From Flavobacteriia bacterium (GTDB lineage: Bacteria; Bacteroidota; Bacteroidia; Flavobacteriales_D; Crocinitomicaceae): DNA of 64,000 bases. The notes under the pieces were generated by a model. The model was not told the origin of the DNA. It saw only the letters and a list, made by a program, of their open reading frames with translations, and did not search any database. Shown here piece by piece: positions 16,614-25,874 of this stretch. Position 1 is the first letter of the stretch; each line of letters opens with the position of its first letter. Position numbers and translations under genes: made by a program. Where the stretch lies: the NCBI GenBank assembly GCA_947450325.1, contig CANFUT010000005.1:1-64000 (forward strand). The letters are read 5' to 3'.

Positions 16614-18959
16614 ATGATTCGATTTCTTTTTCTACTGGTGATGCTACCAGCTACTTCATTTACACAAAAGAACACCCAAAACATCCGCGGAAACATCGCT
16701 GATAAGCTTTCGCAAAATCCATTGATAGCAGTGACCATTCAAATTCCTTCACTCCAAATGAAAGTGAATTCAGATTCCTTGGGGAATTATATTTTAGCCA
16801 ATATTCCACCGGATCGATATGAAATTAAAATCACTTTTCCTGGCTACAAAACCGTTGTTATGCCCAATGTGGTTGTCACTTCGGGGAAAGAAGTAATCTT
16901 GGATATTGCTTTGGAAGAAGAATACGAACAACTTGGAGAAGTAACTGTGAATGCCACAAACAAAGGTGGAACAATCAATAAATTGGCAACTGTGAGCGCA
17001 AGAACTTTTTCCATGGAAGAAGTGAATCGCTATGCGGGAGGAAGAAGTGATCCAGCACGATTGGCAGCCAACTTTGCTGGCGTGAGTGCACCTGACGACA
17101 GCCGTAACGACATCGTTATTCGAGGAAATTCGCCTGTTGGTGTTTTGTGGCGCATTGATGGAATGAATGTTACGAATCCCAATCATTTTGCTTCCGTTGG
17201 AACAACTGGTGGCGCCGTAAGTGCTTTGAATACCAATTTATTGAAAAATTCTGATTTTTTCACTTCCGCTTTTCCTGCAGAATATGGAAATGCAACCTCA
17301 GGCGTTTTTGATCTAGGATTGAGAAATGGGAACAATAAAAAACGAGAAACTACCATTCAAACTGGCGTAATTACCGGTTTAGAATTAACAACTGAAGGTC
17401 GATTTAGCAAAAAAAGCGATGCTTCGTATTTGGTCGGTTACCGCTATTCATTGGCAGGAATTGCACAAGCAGTAGGAATCAATATTGGAACGACAGCAAC
17501 ACCAACTTACCAAGATCTTTCATTTAAATTGAATAGTGGTAACACAAAATTTGGCCGTTTTTCAATGTTTGGGATTTTGGCGTCAAGTACAATCAAAATT
17601 GGTGGCGGTTCTTCAAATACGCTTTATGGCGGTGGAAATCAAGTCGATTTCGCGAGTAAAATTGGCATTGGTGGAATCACTCATTTCAAACAAATCAATT
17701 CAAAATCTTTTATTTCGTCGACAGTTGGAATCAATTATGCGAGCAATGATCAAACTGCTTATGACTTCGACAAAATGGCTGATAGCACTTTCACCCGTGA
17801 AGTGAGCAATGTGGCCAAAACGACTTATTATTTGAGCAGCAATTACAATTTAAAAATCAATTCTCGCTTGTTTTTCAAAGTTGGATTTCAAGATGAGGTC
17901 ATTGGCGTAGATTTATTTTACAAAACCAAAGACAATATTTTTGCGCCCGAAAAGCAAATTTGGAATTATCAAAAAACAACCAATTTAGCACAAGTTTATA
18001 CGCATTTGAAATTTTCGATTTCACGTAAATTGACTTTAAATGCAGGACTTCATTCGCAAGTTTTCTTTCTGAACAATTCCACTTCTGTAGAGCCGCGATT
18101 AGGATTGGTTTACAATGTCACCAATAAAAGTAGCTTGAATTTTGGTTACGGTTTACATGCTCAAATGCAACCAATTAACGTGTACTTTTTGCAGTCTCAA
18201 GATGCTAATGGAAATACGGTTTACAACAATCAAAATTTAGATTTCACCAAAAGTCATCACTTGGTTTTGGGCTACAATATTCAACCCTTCAATGATTGGA
18301 GAATCAAAACGGAAGTCTATTATCAATCGATTTACAATGTTCCAATCACAACTTTTTCAAGCAGTTATTCAATGCTCAATACGGGGTCTACTTTCAAAAC
18401 AGATTTGACTGATAGTTTGGTAAACAGCGGAACGGGAACAAATTATGGAATTGAATTGACTGTCGAAAAGTTCTTTAGCAAAGGATATTATGGACTGTTT
18501 ACAGCATCTGTCTACAACTCAACTTACAAAGGAAGTGATGGAATTGAACGCAACACGGCTTTCAATGGTAAATATGTTTTCAATGTGCTCGCAGGTAAAG
18601 AATGGAAAGTAGGGAAGGACGATAGAAATCGTTTTTCGATGGATGTAAAATTCACAAATGCTGGCGGAAGAGCTTATACGCCAATCGATTTGGTTGCTTC
18701 CAAAGCGTTGGGTCGCGAAGTGCTTTCAACGGATGCTTATTCGGGGAATTATGAAAATTATTACCGCTTAGATTTCAAAGCTGGATTTACATTAAACAGT
18801 AAGAAACGAAAAGTTGCACAAAGCATTTCACTTGATTTACAAAATGTGACGAACCACAAAAACGTGTTTTCACAAAGTTATGATAGACAACGACAGGAGC
18901 TAAGTACAACATATCAACTAGGATTTTTCCCGAATCTTGTTTATAAATTGCAATTTTAG
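16614..18959 (+). CDS. TonB-dependent receptor with carboxypeptidase-like N-domain
   Basis: A protein of 781 residues. A signal peptide (MIRFLFLLVMLPATSFTQ) is followed by a carboxypeptidase-regulatory-like domain at about 23-110 (RGNIADKLSQNPLIAVTIQI). Next comes a plug domain at about 120-230 (GRSDPARLAANFAGVSAPDD, VIRGNSPVGVLWRIDGM), then a long strand-rich barrel ending in FFPNLVYKLQF, an aromatic C-terminal residue typical of outer-membrane proteins. It should import a substrate across the outer membrane using TonB energy. No SusD-like partner lies next to it, so it is not a standard glycan-uptake pair. The ligand is unknown. Confidence 0.92.
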   Translation: MIRFLFLLVMLPATSFTQKNTQNIRGNIADKLSQNPLIAVTIQIPSLQMKVNSDSLGNYILANIPPDRYEIKITFPGYKTVVMPNVVVTSGKEVILDIALEEEYEQLGEVTVNATNKGGTINKLATVSARTFSMEEVNRYAGGRSDPARLAANFAGVSAPDDSRNDIVIRGNSPVGVLWRIDGMNVTNPNHFASVGTTGGAVSALNTNLLKNSDFFTSAFPAEYGNATSGVFDLGLRNGNNKKRETTIQTGVITGLELTTEGRFSKKSDASYLVGYRYSLAGIAQAVGINIGTTATPTYQDLSFKLNSGNTKFGRFSMFGILASSTIKIGGGSSNTLYGGGNQVDFASKIGIGGITHFKQINSKSFISSTVGINYASNDQTAYDFDKMADSTFTREVSNVAKTTYYLSSNYNLKINSRLFFKVGFQDEVIGVDLFYKTKDNIFAPEKQIWNYQKTTNLAQVYTHLKFSISRKLTLNAGLHSQVFFLNNSTSVEPRLGLVYNVTNKSSLNFGYGLHAQMQPINVYFLQSQDANGNTVYNNQNLDFTKSHHLVLGYNIQPFNDWRIKTEVYYQSIYNVPITTFSSSYSMLNTGSTFKTDLTDSLVNSGTGTNYGIELTVEKFFSKGYYGLFTASVYNSTYKGSDGIERNTAFNGKYVFNVLAGKEWKVGKDDRNRFSMDVKFTNAGGRAYTPIDLVASKALGREVLSTDAYSGNYENYYRLDFKAGFTLNSKKRKVAQSISLDLQNVTNHKNVFSQSYDRQRQELSTTYQLGFFPNLVYKLQF

Positions 18960-19000
18960 AAAGTTAATTTGACATTCGATTATCATCTCAAATCAGTTTG

Positions 19001-19098
19001 TGCAACGAATAAACAGGTTAATCAATGCAAAATATGCAACGAATAATTTGTGAATGCAACGAATAAGTAGTATTTTCGTAGCAAATTATGCAACGAAT
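19001..19098 (+). promoter_or_regulatory. fic promoter with four operator-like repeats
   Basis: TGCAACGAAT occurs at 19001, 19035, 19055 and 19089, the middle two extended to TGCAACGAATAA. Start-to-start distances are 34, 20 and 34, a symmetric layout. A promoter, TTG at 19048-19050 and TATTTTCG at 19071-19078 with a 20-base spacer, lies among them. Copy 3 sits between the two boxes and copy 4 overlaps the start codon. A repressor bound here would block transcription; the Fic protein itself, with a C-terminal winged helix, is the obvious candidate. Confidence 0.75.
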
Positions 19099-20206
19099 GG
19101 GATTTTACATACATGAAAATGAACAATGGCCCAATTTTTATTGGAATATTGAATTGTTTATCAATCAATTGAGTGAAGCAAGAAATTTGCAAGGTCGATT
19201 GATGGGTAAAATGGAATCCTATGGTTTTGAATTGAAAAACGAAGCTTTAGTTGACAATTTGATTCTTGACGTTGTAAAATCAACAGAAATTGAAGGCGAA
19301 TTCTTAAATCCAACTCAGGTTCGATCTTCAATAGCGACAAAATTGGGAATGGAAAACGCAGGGATTGTTGCTTCGAATCGAAATGTGGAAGGTATGGTAG
19401 AAATGATGCTTGACGCTACACAAAATTGTTTCGAACCATTGACCAAAGAACGACTTTTTGATTGGCACGCGTCTTTGTTTCCAACTGGTCGAAGCGGAAT
19501 TTCGAAAATCGTAGTGGCTGATTGGCGTAAAGATATCAAAGGTCCCATGTATGTGATTTCAGGTTCGATTGGCAAAGAAAAAATCCATTTTGAAGCGCCC
19601 AAAGCAGTTTTAATCGAAGCTGAAATGCAACAATTCTTTAAATGGCTCAATGCGGAAAATGAAATTGATTTGGTCATCAAAGCAGCTGTTGCGCACCTTT
19701 GGTTTTTGACCATTCACCCATTTCAAGATGGAAATGGACGTATTTCGCGTGCAATTTCCGACATGATATTGGCGCAATCTGACAACAGCACGCAACGCTT
19801 TTACAGCATGTCGGCGCAAATAATGCTTGAACGAAAACAGTACTACGACAATTTGGAGCAAGCGCAAAAAGGAGATTTAGATATCACAACTTGGATTAAA
19901 TGGTATTTAAACTGTTTGATAAATGCATTGAAATCAACTGAAACCAATTTGATGAAAGTTTTATCAAAGGCAGAATTTTGGAATAAACACGCCAAAACGA
20001 TTATCAGTGAGCGCCAAAAAAAATTGATAAACAAATTGTTAGATAATTTTGAAGGAAATTTGACTTCTTCCAAATGGGCAAAAATCGCCCAATGTTCCAA
20101 GGATTCTGCCATTCGTGATATCAATGATTTGATTGCAAAAGAAATTTTGCAAAAAGCTGAAGCCGGAGGTCGAAGCACTAATTATGAACTGCGAATCTCT
20201 CGCTAA
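19088..20206 (+). CDS. Class II Fic-domain protein with DUF4172-like N-domain and winged-helix tail
   Basis: A protein of 372 residues. The N-terminal domain (WPNFYWNIELFINQL) is of the DUF4172 type and carries the inhibitory helix motif STEIEG at 65-70, which fits SxxxEG. The active site HPFQDGNGR is at 210-218, fully conserved, so it should transfer AMP or a similar group to a protein hydroxyl. Residues about 315-372 look like a winged helix (SSKWAKIAQCSKDSAIRDIN, then AGGRSTNYEL). The start may be the ATG at 19088 or the one at 19097; both give an mRNA with almost no leader, given the promoter. No separate antitoxin is visible, as expected for self-inhibited Fic proteins. The target is unknown. 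Confidence 0.92.
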   Translation: MQRMGFYIHENEQWPNFYWNIELFINQLSEARNLQGRLMGKMESYGFELKNEALVDNLILDVVKSTEIEGEFLNPTQVRSSIATKLGMENAGIVASNRNVEGMVEMMLDATQNCFEPLTKERLFDWHASLFPTGRSGISKIVVADWRKDIKGPMYVISGSIGKEKIHFEAPKAVLIEAEMQQFFKWLNAENEIDLVIKAAVAHLWFLTIHPFQDGNGRISRAISDMILAQSDNSTQRFYSMSAQIMLERKQYYDNLEQAQKGDLDITTWIKWYLNCLINALKSTETNLMKVLSKAEFWNKHAKTIISERQKKLINKLLDNFEGNLTSSKWAKIAQCSKDSAIRDINDLIAKEILQKAEAGGRSTNYELRISR

Positions 20207-20383
20207 AATTGTTCATAAATAAACGTAAATAAATTAAAAATATAGTTTTTGATCAGAGTTATTTTTACATGAAATCAGAGAATAAATTTTCTTTTGAAAT
20301 TAATTGATTATTAAACAAGTATTTCGAAATTACATCGCTACCTTAGCAAAGAACTCCAGGTAATTTTAACTTACTTTTTTAGT

Positions 20384-23300
20384 ATGAAAGCAGCATCAAC
20401 TAGCAAAAAATCACCTGAAAAATTCGACAAGAAAGAAGGCACATTTCCAGTAGTTGCAATCGGCGCTTCCGCAGGAGGTTTAGAAGCCATGATGGAATTT
20501 TTGAAATACCTTCCCGCAGATACTGGAATGGCATTTATTTATGTGCAACATCTCAGTCCAGATCACAAAAGTTTGTTGACCGAAATTTTGTCTAAAAAAA
20601 CAAAAATGGTCGTCCAAGAAATTGACGACATGGACAAAATCAATCCGAATAATGTATTTGTAATTCCTTATAACAAAGGTATTGAAGTTATAGATGGACA
20701 CATCAAATTGATTCCTCGTTCAGAAAGTAGTGCGGCCATTTCAATCGATATTTTGTTTTCATCCTTGGCAGAAGCGCAAAAGGAACGTGTAATCGGAATT
20801 ATTTTGAGCGGCAGCGCAAGTGACGGCACTGAAGGAATGAAAGCCATCAAACAATTTGGAGGATTGACTTTTGCGCAAGACGATTCTGCAAAATTTACAA
20901 GCATGCCACATTCTGCGATTGCTGCTGGAACTGTTGATTTTATTTTGTCTCCGAAGGACATGGCTTTAGAGTTAGCGAGATTAAGCAAACAACCTCTAGG
21001 AAACAATAGAGGCGTAAAAAATGGCGATGAAGATTTGATAGAAAACAATGACCCTGAATTAAAAAATATTCTGAATCAATTGCATATTTCAACGGGTGTT
21101 GACTTCAGCGTCTATAAAATGAATACCATCAAAAGGCGTATCATTAGAAGGATGTTTTTGTATAAAATTTCATTGCTTAAAGAATACGCTAAATTGCTTA
21201 CAGAAAATAAAGAAGAAATCGATATTCTGTATCAAGATTTGTTGATAAATGTTACCAGTTTTTTCAGAGATACAGAAACACATGAATATTTAAGAGAAAC
21301 ACTATTTCCAAAATTGCTTCAGCGCAAAAAAAATGGAGATTATTTGCGATTATGGGTTCCAGCTTGTGCAACAGGAGAAGAAGCGTATTCACTGGCCATC
21401 ATGTTGCTTGAAATACAAGAAAGCAAAATCACCAATATTCCAGTACAAATTTTCGCAACAGATTTAAGCGATCATGCGATTGGGAAAGCGAGGATTGGAA
21501 TTTATACACAGCAAGAATTGGAGACGGTTTCTCCCAAACGAATTCAAAGATTTTTCACCAAAACGGAAGGTGGTTTTCGTGTAAACAAAGCAGTTCGGGA
21601 CATGTGCGTTTTTGCACAACACAATATTTTGCGCGATCCACCTTTTTCAAGATTGGATTTCATTAGCTGTTGTAATTTGTTCATCTATTTCGATATCACC
21701 GCACAGAAAAAAGCAGTGAATACTTTCCATTACGCGCTCAACGATGATGGATATTTGATGCTTGGAAAATCAGAGAATATCAGTCATTCGCCCAATCTTT
21801 TTATCGGATTTAACAAGAAATATAAAATATTTTCAAGGAAAATAAATGCTGGAACTAGAACTTTGCCCGTTCTTTTACCTCGATATGCGCAACAAAATTT
21901 CGCAGATAAACCCAATTCAGTTTCAAATAAGAATAAATTGAACCAAAATATTTCAGTTGGTTTCAGTGGATTAGATCATGCAATTGATACCGTGTTGGTT
22001 TCAGAATTTATGCCAGCCAGCGTGGTCATCACTCACCAGATGGAAATCATTCAATTTCGGGGAATTACGGATTTATTTTTAACGCATCCGAAAGGCAAAG
22101 CGACGTTCAATATTCTAAAAATGGCGCGTCCAGAAATTGCATTTGAATTGCGCAATTCTATTTCAAAAGTCATCAAATCAAATATTCGTGTTCGAAAAAG
22201 TGGCATTGAATTGAAAATAAATGGGGAAGTTAAAATCATCAGTCTGGAAATTGTTCCTCTACAAATTGAGTTTGAAGAACCGCTGATTTTGGTATTGTTT
22301 AACGAACATGAGCAGATTGCAGTATTTTCAAATAATGAAAAGGGTGAAAGAGATTTTTCTCTTGCGAAAGATCGAAGAATCCTAAAATTGGAACAAGAAT
22401 TGGCTGCTGCGCATGCGGATACTTTGATGTTTGCACAAGAACAAGAAGAGTTTACTGAAGAGCTTCAAAGTGCCAATGAAGAAGTGGTTTCAAGTAACGA
22501 AGAGTTACAAAGTGTGAACGAAGAATTGGAAACTTCAAAAGAAGAAATTGAATCTGCCAATGAGGAATTGACCACAACCAATCAGGAATTGCAAACGCGC
22601 AATGATTTGCTTTTTGAAGCGTACGAATATTCTGAAGCGGTTTTTGCGACGATTCATGAATCTATGATTGTTTTAGACAAAAATCTCCGCGTCAAATCTG
22701 CCAATAAGACATTTTATAAAGTGTTTAATGTCAAGCAAGAAGACACTGAAGGCTTACTTTTGTATGAGTTGGGAAATAAACAATGGGATATTGAACGTTT
22801 GAGAAAATTATTGGAGGATATTTTACCAGGAAACAAACATTTCCATGATTTTGAAATTACGCATACTTTTCCACTGATTGGCAAAAAAACGATGTTGCTC
22901 AATGCGCGGAGAATCGTTCAAAAAATGAATCATGAGGAGCTGATTTTATTGGCTATTTCTGATATTTCTGAACAGACGATTGCGTTGAAAAAAATCGAAC
23001 AAAGTGAGCAGCGATTTCGCAATTTGGTAGAACAAACAATTTATCCAATTTTAATTTTAAAAGGCGATAAACTCATTTTAGAATTAGCCAATGATCCACT
23101 GTTCAAAATTTGGCATGTTGGCAAAGAATCGTTGGGAAAACCATTTTTGGAGATACTTCCAGAAATGAAAGATCAACCGTTTTATAATTTGTTGTTGGAT
23201 GTTTATAAAAACAATACAACCCATTTTGGAAATGAACAACCCGCGCATTTTAAGCGTGAAAATGGTCAAATCGAAACCTTGTATTTCAATTTTGTTTATC

Positions 23301-24559
23301 AACCTTACAAAGAAGAAGATGGAAAAGTTTCTGGCGTAATCGCTTTTGCTTCAGATGTTACAGAGCAAGTTCTCGCCAGACTTAAAATGGAAGAAAATGA
23401 AAAAGAACTTTTGCAAGCCAAGGAATTTGCTGAAAATGCGGTAAAATTCAAACAGCAGTTTTTATCAAATATGAGCCATGAAATAAGAACGCCTTTGAAT
23501 TCCATTTTAGGATTTGCAAATGTGTTATTGAAAACGGATTTAGATGAATCTCAGAAGGAGTTTTTAGAAGCAATCAAAACGAGTGGACATTCTTTAAACT
23601 TATTAATCAATGATATCCTTGATTTGGCGAAAGTGAATGCGGGCAGAATGAAATTTGACTTGCAACCATTTGAAATTCGCAGTTCGATAAAATCAATTCT
23701 TTTTTCCTTTGATTTTAAAATTAAAGAGAAGAATTTGAAGCTTTTAACAGAATTTGACACCAAAATTCCAGCGAAAATTGTGGGTGATTCCGTGCGATTG
23801 AATCAAATCATTTTAAATTTAGTTGGCAATGCGTTGAAATTTACCAATGTAGGAAGAATCAAATTAAAAGTCACTCTTTTAAATGAAACGGATGACAAAT
23901 TAAACATTCAATTCAGCATTTCAGATTCAGGAATCGGCATTAAATCAGATAAAATAAATTCTATTTTTAATCTCTTTGAACAAGCTGAAATCAGTACTGC
24001 AAATTCTTATGGTGGAACCGGTTTGGGATTGGCTATTGTAAAACAATTGATTGAAAATCAAGGTGGAAGTATTTGTGTGAAAAGTGAAATTAATATTGGT
24101 TCAACCTTTAGTTTTGTACTTCCTTTTGCAAAGAAATCCATACAGTCTGAAAGCAAAATTGAAATTCCTAAACAAGAATTTGAAGTTGTAAAATTGCGTA
24201 TTTTAGTGGCTGAAGACGTTGTTTTAAATCAGCTGTTAATCAGAATAATATTGGATGATTTTGGTTTTGAACATGAAATCGTCGGTAACGGAAAATTGGC
24301 AATTGAAGCAATGCAAAATAACGATTATGACATCGTTTTGATGGATTTACAAATGCCTATAATGAATGGTTTTGAAGCCACAGAATTTATTCGAAAAACG
24401 TTGAAATCGAAGATTCCAATTATTGCATTGACCGCAGATGTGACGACCATCGATGAAGTAAAATGTAAGAAAATTGGAATGAATGGATATATTTCAAAAC
24501 CCATTGATGAACATTTATTGTATCGAAAAATCGTCGAATTGACGAAAGTTCAAAAGTGA
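20384..24559 (+). CDS. CheB-CheR-PAS-histidine kinase-receiver fusion protein
   Basis: A cytoplasmic protein of 1391 residues. Domain order: CheB methylesterase at about 20-205 (IGASAGGLEAM, with S29 and H56 of the catalytic triad); CheR methyltransferase at about 225-490 (TSFFRDTETHEYLRE, VPACATGEEAYSLA); a Glu-rich coiled coil near 680-745 with repeated SANEEL / SVNEEL units; two PAS domains (about 750-870 and 885-1000); a HisKA domain with SHEIRTPL, H1032; an ATPase domain (SDSGIGI, GGTGLGL); and a C-terminal receiver with phospho-acceptor D1321 (VLMDLQMP). It joins methyl-based adaptation enzymes to a hybrid kinase. No chemotaxis receptor lies nearby, so the partners are unknown. Confidence 0.93.
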   Translation: MKAASTSKKSPEKFDKKEGTFPVVAIGASAGGLEAMMEFLKYLPADTGMAFIYVQHLSPDHKSLLTEILSKKTKMVVQEIDDMDKINPNNVFVIPYNKGIEVIDGHIKLIPRSESSAAISIDILFSSLAEAQKERVIGIILSGSASDGTEGMKAIKQFGGLTFAQDDSAKFTSMPHSAIAAGTVDFILSPKDMALELARLSKQPLGNNRGVKNGDEDLIENNDPELKNILNQLHISTGVDFSVYKMNTIKRRIIRRMFLYKISLLKEYAKLLTENKEEIDILYQDLLINVTSFFRDTETHEYLRETLFPKLLQRKKNGDYLRLWVPACATGEEAYSLAIMLLEIQESKITNIPVQIFATDLSDHAIGKARIGIYTQQELETVSPKRIQRFFTKTEGGFRVNKAVRDMCVFAQHNILRDPPFSRLDFISCCNLFIYFDITAQKKAVNTFHYALNDDGYLMLGKSENISHSPNLFIGFNKKYKIFSRKINAGTRTLPVLLPRYAQQNFADKPNSVSNKNKLNQNISVGFSGLDHAIDTVLVSEFMPASVVITHQMEIIQFRGITDLFLTHPKGKATFNILKMARPEIAFELRNSISKVIKSNIRVRKSGIELKINGEVKIISLEIVPLQIEFEEPLILVLFNEHEQIAVFSNNEKGERDFSLAKDRRILKLEQELAAAHADTLMFAQEQEEFTEELQSANEEVVSSNEELQSVNEELETSKEEIESANEELTTTNQELQTRNDLLFEAYEYSEAVFATIHESMIVLDKNLRVKSANKTFYKVFNVKQEDTEGLLLYELGNKQWDIERLRKLLEDILPGNKHFHDFEITHTFPLIGKKTMLLNARRIVQKMNHEELILLAISDISEQTIALKKIEQSEQRFRNLVEQTIYPILILKGDKLILELANDPLFKIWHVGKESLGKPFLEILPEMKDQPFYNLLLDVYKNNTTHFGNEQPAHFKRENGQIETLYFNFVYQPYKEEDGKVSGVIAFASDVTEQVLARLKMEENEKELLQAKEFAENAVKFKQQFLSNMSHEIRTPLNSILGFANVLLKTDLDESQKEFLEAIKTSGHSLNLLINDILDLAKVNAGRMKFDLQPFEIRSSIKSILFSFDFKIKEKNLKLLTEFDTKIPAKIVGDSVRLNQIILNLVGNALKFTNVGRIKLKVTLLNETDDKLNIQFSISDSGIGIKSDKINSIFNLFEQAEISTANSYGGTGLGLAIVKQLIENQGGSICVKSEINIGSTFSFVLPFAKKSIQSESKIEIPKQEFEVVKLRILVAEDVVLNQLLIRIILDDFGFEHEIVGNGKLAIEAMQNNDYDIVLMDLQMPIMNGFEATEFIRKTLKSKIPIIALTADVTTIDEVKCKKIGMNGYISKPIDEHLLYRKIVELTKVQK

Positions 24560-24705
24560 TTTATTTTGAATTTGAAAAATTAAATTTATTTCAATTATTT
24601 ATTGCTTTTGGAACTGGTTTTGTTTCTGTCATTTGGTTTGAAATTGTCAAAATATTTTACAGAAAAAGGGGTAATCGAGATGCAAAAGATGTTCTAAAAG
24701 TTTAA
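24556..24705 (+). pseudogene. Possible C-terminal remnant of a P-type cation ATPase
   Basis: A frame overlapping the kinase stop codon reads, after a possible GTG start, a hydrophobic helix QLFIAFGTGFVSVIWFEIVK and a basic tail (IFYRKRGNRDAKDVLKV) before a stop. The IWFEIVK ending followed by Lys/Arg is what I know from the last membrane helix of cation-transporting P-type ATPases. Only about 49 codons remain and nothing upstream belongs to such an enzyme. It could instead be a genuine small membrane protein translated by coupling to the kinase. Confidence 0.4.
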
Positions 24706-24728
24706 ATTTGATAAAATTTCAGCGCAAA

Positions 24729-25094
24729 ATGAACAACAACAGCAATCACGACGAACGTTTCGCCAAAATGATTTTCGGATCTGTATATCCACTTTATTTG
24801 GCGAAAGTCGAAAGAAAAGGCAAAACGAAAGAAGAGTTGGATCAAATTATTTCGTGGCTGACGGGATTTAACGTTTCATCCATACAAGAAATGATTGAGC
24901 GAAAAGTAACTTTTGAAACTTTTTTCCAAGAAGCGAAAATCAATCCAAATGCGAAATTGATTACTGGTGTTATTTGCGGTTATCGCGTGGAGGAAATTGA
25001 AAATAAATTGACGCAGCAAGTGCGGTATTTAGATAAATTGGTTGATGAATTAGCGAAAGGTCGGAAAATGGAGAAAATTTTGAGAGAATTATGA
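24729..25094 (+). CDS. DUF2200 family protein
   Basis: A protein of 121 residues from the ATG at 24729, preferred over one 21 bases upstream because the family begins with the HDERFAKMIFGSVYPLYL block. Other family features are KVERKGKTKEELDQIISWLT near 30-48 and the stretch TGVICGYRVEEIENKLTQQV. The protein is small, soluble and basic, with a helical fold of unknown function. It is common in Bacteroidota and Firmicutes, usually as a lone gene. It follows the putative ATPase remnant and has no co-directional partner at close distance. Confidence 0.8.
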   Translation: MNNNSNHDERFAKMIFGSVYPLYLAKVERKGKTKEELDQIISWLTGFNVSSIQEMIERKVTFETFFQEAKINPNAKLITGVICGYRVEEIENKLTQQVRYLDKLVDELAKGRKMEKILREL

Positions 25095-25107
25095 TTTTTT
25101 TATTTCT

Positions 25108-25139
25108 TTGAAAAACAATTTTTTAACTGTATATTTTTG
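25108..25139 (+). promoter_or_regulatory. Bacteroidota-type promoter
   Basis: TTG at 25108-25110 and TATTTTTG at 25132-25139, spacer 21. It lies about 90 bases before the acidic protein gene at 25231, leaving an untranslated leader of about 85 bases. Confidence 0.5.
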
Positions 25140-25230
25140 GACTTAACTACAACAGTCACTTTGAAATAACCAACCTTGTCGCAGAAAGTGATACATTTAT
25201 ATTCTTTTAGGAACTGAAAAAAAAAGGAAT

Positions 25231-25725
25231 ATGAAAACGGAGCAAAAATATTTTGAGTTACTCATTTTAATCACAAATGATGTGGAATTAAGTACATTTC
25301 TATCCAAGGAAATGATGGAATCTGAAAATGATTTGCGCTCTTTTTTTGAAAAGCACAAAGCCGCACATTTTACAAATCGTGGGATAAGCAGTGCAGAAAA
25401 TCCAGATTTGGCCTTGTGCTATTTATTGGATAAATTGGAAGAAAATGAATTTTTATGCGAATTGGATTATAAATCTGATTCAGAGGAATTAAATTATGCA
25501 ATTAGATTGCTTTCCAAGGGAATAATTACGAAGGATTTGTTCTCAGAAGAAGATGAGGAAGATGCACATGGCATGTTTGAATTAATTTTTGATGCTGAAG
25601 ATTATTTGGAAGAACTAGATTTGGCGATTGTCGAATTTCCAATCGAAAGTGATAGTCATCCGATTTCTGTGGTTCCTTTGGAAAAATTAGAAGCAGTTCA
25701 AACCTTGATTGATGAACTTTTTTGA
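25231..25725 (+). CDS. Acidic hypothetical protein (possibly DUF6630-like)
   Basis: A strongly acidic soluble protein of 164 residues with no signal or membrane segment. The arrangement, an N-terminal YFELLILITND helix, ALCYLLDKLEENEFLCELDY in the middle and acidic linkers (SEEDEEDAH), recalls DUF6630 proteins, but I cannot confirm that by eye. Its own promoter lies 90 bases upstream. The next gene is a regulator with a separate promoter. The function is unknown; proteins of this kind often occur among toxin/immunity or stress genes. Confidence 0.65.
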   Translation: MKTEQKYFELLILITNDVELSTFLSKEMMESENDLRSFFEKHKAAHFTNRGISSAENPDLALCYLLDKLEENEFLCELDYKSDSEELNYAIRLLSKGIITKDLFSEEDEEDAHGMFELIFDAEDYLEELDLAIVEFPIESDSHPISVVPLEKLEAVQTLIDELF

Positions 25726-25813
25726 TAGTTTATCCTTTATTTGTATGAAAACAACCATCAGTTGTCAAATACAACTAAAAATAACTAAATTACAACCATG
25801 AATATATATGTTT

Positions 25814-25847
25814 TTGAAGGCTACAGTTTTCATCCGCAATAACTTTG
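25814..25847 (+). promoter_or_regulatory. Promoter of the XRE-pentapeptide gene
   Basis: TTG at 25814-25816 and TAACTTTG at 25840-25847 with a 23-base spacer. An ATG at 25845 in frame with the gene overlaps the -7 box, so translation must start later, at 25875. Confidence 0.6.
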
Positions 25848-25874
25848 CAACATAGAAATTCAAAAATTGTAATT

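Noticed and set aside
16466-16702. A 78-codon frame upstream of the TonB receptor
   Set aside because: It overlaps the receptor's signal peptide in another frame and shows no protein-like composition.
19001-19098. Iterons of a replication origin
   Set aside because: Only four copies, tightly associated with a promoter and a fic start codon; no Rep gene or AT-rich unwinding element is near.
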